Origin: Ornithodoros turicata
Lineage: Eukaryota > Arthropoda > Arachnida > Ixodida > Argasidae
Direction of reading: 5' to 3'
DNA: 64,000 nucleotides
Assembly: GCF_037126465.1 (NCBI RefSeq)
Contig: NC_088204.1
Coordinates: 17,614,804 to 17,678,803 of the forward strand
Shown here one piece after another: positions 58,601 through 64,000 of the stretch. A program made the position numbers and the translations under genes. Positions within the stretch are counted from its first letter, which is position 1, and every line of letters starts with the position of its first letter. Below the pieces are notes generated by a model. The model was not told the origin of the DNA. It did not search any database and was given only the letters and a program-made list of their open reading frames with translations.

Positions 58601-61076
58601 GCAGGCAAGTTGATACGTCACGAGGGGGTCATCAAGTGTTTATGCTGTTGCACATGCGTCTATCTTCAGCCGCGTTTACATGAATACGACACAAGCGTAT
58701 CGAATCGAGTCGAAACCGGAGAGAAGACGATACCCCAGCGATTACATGGAAGCGTATCGAGTTCAGACCGAAGATGGCGCCACGCTGTGTCATACTGGAA
58801 AGTTAGAGGCGCACTTCCGCTAATACTTCTGTTTCCGGTGTCCCGCTACCTTCGCACTGAACCACGGACCCCCATTTTCAAGCGTGCTTCAGAATGGACT
58901 CTGCTCTACGGCTGCAGGCCCTGCTGCTTCTGTCAATGTAGTCTAATCCACATACCCAAAACGGTGCAAAACTCCCTAGTATCGCCATTTTGTCATCCCG
59001 ATTACAGTAGTAGCAGACGACGCCACGACGCTTCTAGCCCGCAGCTGAACACCCCTTCATATAATCCTCTCTTCTTCCCTGGATGCGCATCGCCTGTTTA
59101 CATGCGCAATCTGAATGCGCATCCACCGTCTCCATCCGGGGCGGATCCAGGGGGGGGGGGGGGGGGGCGAGACATACCTCTACCCAACATTCCGGCAGAT
59201 TTTCCTGCCGCACGCTCCGTTTTCCCGCCAATCCCGCGTGCTCCTTTCGCCCCAAGATTGCGCGAAGGGCATGACATATACTCGCCGACGAACACTTCAT
59301 TGCCTAAAAAGGAGCGAAGACGCAGGTGGTGCGAGGAGGAATCACATTCGCCTCCTCTCGGCGCGCGGAGCGCGCGAGACATTGCACAGTGGATAAAGAC
59401 AGCGATTTACGTTTGGGGGGGGGTGGGGTCAGTGGCTGCCTGGAGTCTACAACGCTAAGGCGTCGTCACTCAGCTTCACAAAGAGACACCACGTTACGAA
59501 AATGGTAGGACATATTTTTCTGCTGTTTAGACATACTTATAGAGGAAGACAAATAGATTCTGGTGTAGCACCAGTTACCAAGCACCTTCAGTTATGCGTT
59601 GTTTTGAACGGACTAAGAGCATGTTTTTATAAGGGACTAAGGTGGCGTTCCTCTACAGCTTGCTAAACTTCGCAACATGTAGATCATAAATAAAGTTCTG
59701 GTGTGAAATGAAAGCGCAGCAGCTCGCCGTCTTACATGGCGACCCCCCACCTTCTTTTCTCTTTTCTTTAGTGCCCCCCCCCCCCCTCGAGGATCTTCCC
59801 TGGATCCGCCCCTGGTCTCCATCGACCTCTGTTTAGCGGATTGAATACGATGCGCTCTCCTGGCGAATTGACCCCTTTACACGGGTTGATTCGATTCGAC
59901 AACTGGATACGGTATACGCTTACCGTCGCAATCATGTAAACGCGGCTTTGCAGCTTTATCTCTCCTCCAGCATACCTTTCACAAGAGTCCTCCTGACCAT
60001 CTCCTATCTCCTCTTATCTGTCGGTAACCAGAATGTTAGACATATGTACAAAAGATTTCCTCAGGATTTTCTGTGCGATGTGAGCCAGAATACAGTAGGT
60101 CGTGGTCAGAGCTAACTGGTACCGCTGAGAGGCGACAGATCGCGCGACGGGCACCACACTGGTGCAACAATACTTCACTTACAACGTTGTTTTGTACTTT
60201 ATGACAAATTGACCGACCAAACGCTTCATGAGCGAATCTTACTTTCAACTTGTTGACAAACAGGGCGATTTCTGCTCCAACTAGTCTCGTGTTGGCCACT
60301 GCTTGGACATATGAATGAAGCGTTCCAGCTTTCCAGTCGACCAGTACGACATTGCAGTCGTCCTTCGCTAGGTAGGCGTCCTTCATTTTCTGCAACAGTT
60401 TCGGAACTATTTAGAGCGTAATCAGGAAATGTATAGCAGTAGACGTAAGCAACAGTCAACAATAATCTGGTCGAGACTATAACTTCTACAGCAATGGTTA
60501 TGTGACTGGCATTACGGCTTGCGACTGAATATATGCATTCCTGACTGAAGGTCTTAGAAGTTCAAAAGTTCGATGTCTAGCAGCTGACTTATAGATAGGG
60601 CCCCTCAACCATTCGTGGTGTCCAGTGGTGGTCGTATCCCGATGAAAATATAATGAGCCAAAGCGCACCTTAACGAAGAGCTATACGTACCATAGTGGTC
60701 ACATTCACGGTAAAAATTTAGTGGGTTACCAACCCGTTCATATATAGTCATGAAAACCCGCTTGTACATCGCGTGACAGGCTTACTTACAACCATCCAAT
60801 CAGTGAGGTCGATATTGTCGATCCAACCGTGCGTGATGAGCTTTGTGGGTCGCGTAGGTTGAAAGTGAGATAGCTTGATGTCTTGTTCAGTGGACGACCA
60901 GGATAGGACGTCACCTTGTAACAGGTTGTTACGAGTGAACAGCTTGAACTTCGTGTTGACCTGCTCCCGCGTCTTGGGCAACCTGTTCAGCGGTCTGTTC
61001 TCCTTGTGGTAGAAATCCAAACTGATCGTCATGCAACCAAGAGGGCCATAGCACTGGCTGTCGCCCACAACCGCAC
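49423..61076 (-). CDS. Secreted triacylglycerol lipase, pancreatic lipase family (gene span, 8 exons, 5' end missing)
   Basis: Alpha/beta-hydrolase that hydrolyses acylglycerols or phospholipids outside the cell. Eight exons join in frame into 461 residues after a missing signal-peptide exon, close to the 450-470 usual for mature pancreatic-type lipases. Landmarks: N-terminal CYGPLGC, substrate-cleft THGW, nucleophile serine in GHSLGAH (codon 58434-58432), aspartate in GLDPAEP (58071-58069), histidine in CNHQRAE (53401-53399). The lid between the two flanking cysteines is 23 residues, the same as in human pancreatic lipase, so the enzyme should be a true lipase rather than a lid-less phospholipase type. 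A PLAT domain forms the last two exons. Colipase dependence cannot be judged. Tick genomes carry several such lipases. Confidence 0.93.
49921..50065 (-). CDS. Lipase exon: PLAT domain, first part
   Basis: Acceptor TATGTTTCAG, donor CCACAG|GTGCAA, phases 1 to 2. Encodes [14 protein letters not shown] and [17 protein letters not shown], a clear PLAT/LH2 entry (YxxxVHTG, then the YLTLxG strand). Confidence 0.93.
50793..52892. mobile_element. Middle hAT-like element of the nest
   Basis: Ends CATGGGCGTTCCCAGG and the complement of CATAGGCATACTGAGG. The target ATATATGC is duplicated exactly at 50785-50792 and 52893-52900. Its interior is interrupted by the element at 51321. Confidence 0.82.
51321..52569. 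mobile_element. Inner hAT-like element of the nest
   Basis: Ends CAGGGCCGGCGATAGGGG and the complement of CAGGGCTGGTGCTAGGGG. The target GCTGTGCC is exact at 51313-51320 and 52570-52577. Inside, 52185-52231 is an inverted copy of the first 50 bases, so an internal rearrangement or yet another insertion is likely. Confidence 0.85.
53167..53427 (-). CDS. Lipase exon: end of lid, catalytic histidine, end of hydrolase domain
   Basis: Acceptor CACTGCCAG before 53427. It encodes the second lid cysteine and catalytic His ([11 protein letters not shown]), [20 protein letters not shown] and AHKPFC at the end. To keep the family's PFC cysteine and join the next exon in phase 1, the donor is TGTG|GCGAGT, a GC-AG intron. 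A GT one base pair-step earlier (TTCT|GTGGCG) also keeps frame but would replace that Cys with Ser. Confidence 0.9.
53500..54141. mobile_element. DNA transposon remnant with perfect 27-base inverted ends
   Basis: Bases 53500-53526 and 54115-54141 are exact reverse complements, starting TACCGTATTTTCACGCG. Subterminal GCGGCTTATC occurs at least six times, on both sides, suggesting transposase-binding repeats. It lies in a lipase intron. No transposase frame. Confidence 0.85.
54203..54402. mobile_element. Short foldback element
   Basis: AGGAGCTGTACCATTATCGC at the left is mirrored at the right (GATAATGGTACAGCTCCT), with GAGGCGATAATGGTACAAT as an extra inner copy. About 200 bases, in a lipase intron. 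Confidence 0.75.
54632..55000. mobile_element. Inverted-repeat element, copy 2, in lipase intron
   Basis: Ends TAAAGTGCAAAATTTGCAC and AAAATTTTTGCACTTTA with GATGAAAGATG / CTTTCATTCC mirrored inside. 369 bases, with a 12-base G run. Non-coding. Confidence 0.65.
55418..55549 (-). CDS. Lipase exon: pre-lid segment and start of lid
   Basis: Acceptor ATTCACAG, donor ATCAAAG|GTACGC, phases 1 to 1. Encodes [17 protein letters not shown], which matches the family segment GHLDFFPNGG..MPGC. The cysteine opens the lid loop. Confidence 0.95.
55975..56130. repeat. GC-rich dispersed repeat, copy 1
   Basis: Shares GGGCCCGGGCCTCTTC.GGG, ACCCAAGGC and GTGAGGAGGGG.GCCCGG with 63134-63285. In a lipase intron. 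Confidence 0.7.
56464..57212. mobile_element. Element with CCTGCACGGG ends
   Basis: GAGCCCTGCACGGGGCCG at the left and CGGCCCGTGCAGGACTG at the right form inverted ends; GC-rich arms (CCCGGGCC motifs) lie just inside the right end. The exact boundaries and target duplication are not clear. In a lipase intron. Confidence 0.6.
57268..57428. mobile_element. 161-base hAT-like miniature element
   Basis: Ends CAGTAGCGGATCCAAGG and CTGGATTCGCCCCTG; exact 8-base target AACTCGCA at 57260-57267 and 57429-57436. Its interior is mostly G and C runs plus (CA)n. Its ends resemble those of the element at 59137. Confidence 0.85.
57957..58076 (-). CDS. Lipase exon: catalytic aspartate
   Basis: Acceptor GTTCACAG, donor CCGC|GTAAGT, phases 1 to 1. 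Begins GLDPAEPNF with the catalytic Asp and contains [15 protein letters not shown], the conserved VDVIHTD-like segment. Confidence 0.95.
58371..58479 (-). CDS. Lipase exon: nucleophile elbow GHSLGAH
   Basis: Acceptor CGTTACAG, donor ATCACAG|GTACGC, phases 0 to 1. Encodes [20 protein letters not shown] with the catalytic serine. No open frame marks this exon from its own ATG, so it is easily missed. Confidence 0.95.
58668..59947. mobile_element. Inverted-repeat element with AGCCGCGTTTACATGA ends, host of a nested insertion
   Basis: The left end (58668) and the complement of the right end (59947) agree over AGCCGCGTTTACATGA and again over a GCGTAT..CGAATCGA segment. The element at 59137-59814 is inserted in it. 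In a lipase intron. Confidence 0.7.
59137..59814. mobile_element. hAT-like element nested in the element at 58668
   Basis: Ends CGGGGCGGATCCAGG and the complement of CAGGGGCGGATCCAGG, followed inside by G/C runs. GTCTCCATC is duplicated exactly at 59128-59136 and 59815-59823. Long overlapping frames here have no recognisable domain. Confidence 0.87.
60243..60389 (-). CDS. Lipase exon: VVLVDW strand
   Basis: Acceptor CTGTTGCAG, donor TTGAAA|GTAAGA, phases 0 to 0 (49 codons). Encodes [20 protein letters not shown], the strand with the family's conserved VDW, and the helix before the nucleophile elbow. Confidence 0.93.
60790..61076 (-). CDS. Lipase exon: N-terminal part of hydrolase domain
   Basis: Acceptor CTCTGCAG before 61076 and donor ATGGTT|GTAAGT at 60790, phases 1 to 0. 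It encodes [20 protein letters not shown] and, near the end, [19 protein letters not shown], the oxyanion-hole region of the family. The signal peptide must lie on an exon further upstream, possibly beyond the window. Confidence 0.9.
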
Positions 61077-61217
61077 CTGCAGAGTAAAAAGTAGACGGAG
61101 TTGTTTCCTAGTACCTGTTGGGTCCATTGGAAAGGATATCTTGCGCCTTGCATGTTTTTGAGGTATCCTCGAAGAAGTAACGCAAAGAAAGAGCGCTAAG
61201 GAAGCTTCGTCGTCCTA

Positions 61218-61350
61218 GACTTGGGCAGCAACTACGGTTACTGTGACTGCAGTTACTTTTTGCAGTAACTACAGTCACTTTTCTACAAAAGTAACCTAGA
61301 TACCGCTTTTGATTAACGTAACTGTAAAATGTAATTGTAACTATGTTATT
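61218..61350. repeat. Fragment of TAACTGTAATT-type repeat
   Basis: GTTACTGTGACTGCAGTTAC and AACGTAACTGTAAAATGTAATTG resemble the terminal clusters of the TAATT-rich elements at 3 and 22 kb. Confidence 0.45.
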
Positions 61351-61506
61351 CAGGTATTGCAATATTTGTCCAGGTTCTAGCTTCAAGCCGGTTTTCGCAA
61401 ACAGGAATTCCACGAATTTCGACGTCTCATTCTCAGCCAGGATGGCCTTGGAATCATTCCCATAGCTTACTAGAGTAACAATGTGGGGTAGTTGGTGTGG
61501 ACTATT

Positions 61507-61598
61507 CATCTCAAAGCAACAACACAGGACAAAGGTGACGAGTAGTCTCGTAGTCCCGTTCAGTCGCCGTCCTTGTCCTGTGTTGCTGCTTTGAGATG
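61507..61598. repeat. 92-base palindromic foldback
   Basis: CATCTCAAAGCAACAACACA (61507) is mirrored by the complement ending at 61598, with about 27 bases in each arm. It lies upstream of the first recognised lipase exon. Confidence 0.8.
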
Positions 61599-62069
61599 CA
61601 TAACTTCCATGGCCTTATACTGGCCCATATAGAAAATCTGTGTATATGTAACACGGTATAAGCGTGTCTTTCCACTTCGCCTATTCCCATTTCGCCTAAT
61701 GCCTTAATTTGTATCAGATTATCCTCCAATCCCTCGCCGTGTTCCCTCACCCGGAACTGCACAGGGTCCCAGTTCGCCTAATGTATGTGTCAGGCGGTCC
61801 CATTTCGCCTACAGAGGTGTATCACGTGAAGAAAGGAGGCGGTTCTCCTTGTCCGTTGCAGCCGCTGCGTTATCATAATTGAAGATCGCGTTTCAAGGAA
61901 AATGTTTATTTTTCGTTGCACTCCTATCCTACATACATCACCTATACAAATTCGGAAAAACAGATTCCCCGTGTTAAACATTCTATTTATTGTATATTCG
62001 CGAAGCTCATACACCAAGCCCAAGGAGCCAAACACATTTTTAAAGGATAAGGAACGTAGTTCAATGTTC

Positions 62070-62693
62070 GGTTAAAGTGCCACTACGGACTAAATCTCGT
62101 GTCTTCAGAATCCTACCAAAGTTATGGTACTGAAATCTTTGTGTCTCACTTTACATTCCCGCAAAATGTTTTGGCTCCACGTGACGTGAAAGCAAGAGAA
62201 ATTAAATTTTTCTTTGTGAGAACTGTGACGTCAGGTTAGGCTCCGACGGGGCGCCCGGCTCTCATGTGGCAACGTTCTGTCCCTTTGGGTCTTCTGGGGG
62301 GCTCACGTTTTGCACCCTGTTAGTGGAGCCCCACGTGACATATCTTCCGACCGCTCCGACCTTCGAGAAAACACAAGGAAAGAAGACATCTCTCCCATTT
62401 TCCCCTGTTTCGATCAGTGTCACGTGACCCTCCCCGAACGCCGGCGTCATTGCTAAGAGACGAGTGCCCTCTCCAGAACATGACATCATTGCAATGTGTG
62501 GGCTTATGATTACGTCACCCGCTCTTCGCGTCATCGCAACTTGGGAAGGCGCAGTAGACCATCAAAAATTCACAGAAATGCACAGCGTTCGTAAGCAGGA
62601 CTGATATTTCTCGTATAGAATCCTTGAGGCAACTTCTTTTCGTGGACTAAATAAAATAAACGCTGTTTGCGAGTCCGGAGTGTCACTTTAACC
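62070..62693. mobile_element. Miniature inverted-repeat element, 624 bases
   Basis: Ends GGTTAAAGTGCCACTACGGA and the complement of GGTTAAAGTGACACTCCGGA. TTC flanks both sides (62067-62069, 62694-62696), a possible 3-base target duplication. It fully contains a 90-codon - strand frame, which is therefore not taken as a gene. Confidence 0.8.
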
Positions 62694-63133
62694 TTCGCGC
62701 GCCGACTTCAAGTTGTTTCCCCCCTCACCGCGTTGTCAAAACCGAAATTTCTCGCTCATTCATTGATGTCTACGAGCAAATACAACCGAAGATGAAAAGC
62801 TTGGTCAAATCGACAGGGGCTCAACTTGCCACTCCAAAGGAAGTGTCCAAGTTCTGAGTCAAACTATCTAGGAGGGGAGGGGCGCTGACAATTCCTCCCC
62901 AATGGAAGACTGAGGCCGATCAGTTCCTCACCTAGTCGTAAAATACCCTAAGCCCAACCTGAGATTTTCATTTCCTCGTGAGGGCTTACTTGCAGTTTCT
63001 GCTCCTTATGAACTTGCTCTGGTGCCATGGTATCCAGTCATTGTTAGCGACCTTTTCACATCATAACCGTCCGAAAATAGCCTCGGTTCTCGCAAGGCAG
63101 GGCTTGCGAGGGGGTGGGGCAGCCCGGGCTGGC

Positions 63134-63285
63134 GCCCCAGGGCCCGGGCCTCTTCAGGGGCTCGCGGGACCCAAGGCCTGTCGTAATCATACGAAGAAGA
63201 AATACTTGGGCCGTGTTATCGAGACGTGAGGAGGGGCCCGGTCATGGCATGACCCGTCCCCGGGGCCTGTAACTGCTCTCCCCGG
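63134..63285. repeat. GC-rich dispersed repeat, copy 2
   Basis: See the copy at 55975; same orientation, diverged. Confidence 0.7.
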
Positions 63286-63589
63286 CCGTGTCTCCAGGTA
63301 GAAGTAGCCATTCTGTAATCAACGTTGTCTGCATCTTGGATGCTTTCAATTCCTTTCGCCTTTTATAGTCTCGATTTTATTAGGTCTTCCGCCCCCCCCC
63401 CCCCTGCTCACGCCCCACGTATTGAACCCATAAACTGTTGAAGTCATCCAAGGGCACTCACCTTTCACAAGAAACGGGGCAGAAACCTCCCACTGTTCCT
63501 AGTCCATAAGGAAGAACTCAACCTCGCATACACAAACCTCGTGGTCCCCTGGAGTCTGTACAATTGTATTTTCATTTGTATGAGCTATA

Positions 63590-63805
63590 CAGAAACCAGC
63601 CCAGGTCGGTGGCAACTTAGTGGAAGGGTACAAGTTGCTCAGATACGCCGTCTTCCTCGAGCGACGTTACATGTGGTTGCCGTGTGTCGAGATATATCGG
63701 CGCACGTTAAAGAACCCTCAGGTGGGCAAAATTAAACCACGGACCCAACCACTGTGGCTTCGCTCCTGATCACCGTTGTCTCGCTACGTAAAGCCCCAAA
63801 TTATT
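63590..63805 (+). mobile_element. SINE-like repeat with conserved core
   Basis: Contains CGCACGTTAAAGAACCCTCA followed by GGTGGGCAAAATTAAACCAC and ends GTAAAGCCCCAAATTATTA. I recall this core as very common in tick genomes; this is memory, not a search. Confidence 0.5.
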
Positions 63806-64000
63806 AAATCAGCTATACAGAAACGAATTGAAACGAGCTTTGCGAATCACGCTTAATCTTCATCAGATGCACTTCGATTTTGCAAGTTGGAATCATTTCC
63901 AGTAACAGCACATGTTAATGCGCTGCTATATACGCCACGAAATATGACAAATAAAGTGACAACGTAACAGCTGAGTGACAGGGTTGGTGAGCATTTGTTT

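Noticed and set aside
58610..59458. 282-codon + strand frame
   Set aside because: Runs across two nested transposon ends and a G run; antisense within a lipase intron; no domain.
62262..62534. 90-codon - strand frame
   Set aside because: Lies entirely within the inverted-repeat element at 62070-62693.

Overview
The window is eukaryotic: multi-exon genes with GT-AG introns, microsatellites, long homopolymer runs and many non-autonomous DNA transposons. The gene content (a Domeless-type cytokine receptor and a pancreatic-lipase-family lipase) and the repeats (a tRNA-derived SINE and numerous hAT-type miniature elements) suggest an arthropod. A tick or other chelicerate is my best guess. This is inference, because no sequence search was possible.

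Layout. About 1-31.3 kb (+/- strands): no protein-coding gene that I can support. It holds dispersed repeats (terminal-inverted-repeat elements at 9.5, 12.1 and 16.9 kb, a SINE at 20.6 kb, TAATT-rich repeats at 3, 22 and 25 kb) and one promoter-like stretch with a possible non-coding exon at 4.1-4.5 kb. 31.4-45.9 kb, + strand: a class I cytokine receptor of the Domeless/gp130 type. I resolved 14 coding exons with consistent splice phases: an Ig-like domain, a cytokine-binding module, three further fibronectin III domains, one transmembrane helix and a cytoplasmic tail of about 585 residues with ten regularly built tyrosine motifs. The signal-peptide exon was not found. A TATA/initiator pair followed by a possible non-coding first exon lies at 31.4 kb. 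Reading through the first tail exon gives a second, very short tail followed by a poly(A) signal.

45.9-49.4 kb: 3' UTR of the receptor and the gap between two convergent genes. 49.4-61.1 kb, - strand: eight exons of a secreted triacylglycerol lipase with an intact catalytic triad, a 23-residue lid and a C-terminal PLAT domain; its signal-peptide exon is also missing. One intron appears to use a GC donor and is almost wholly made of three nested transposons. 61.1-64 kb: repeats only.

The receptor would signal through JAK/STAT. The lipase would act outside the cell on dietary or stored lipid. Nothing in the sequence links the two genes beyond convergent orientation. Transposons fill much of the introns of both: three copies of one miniature family lie in the receptor introns, and at least eight elements lie in the lipase introns.
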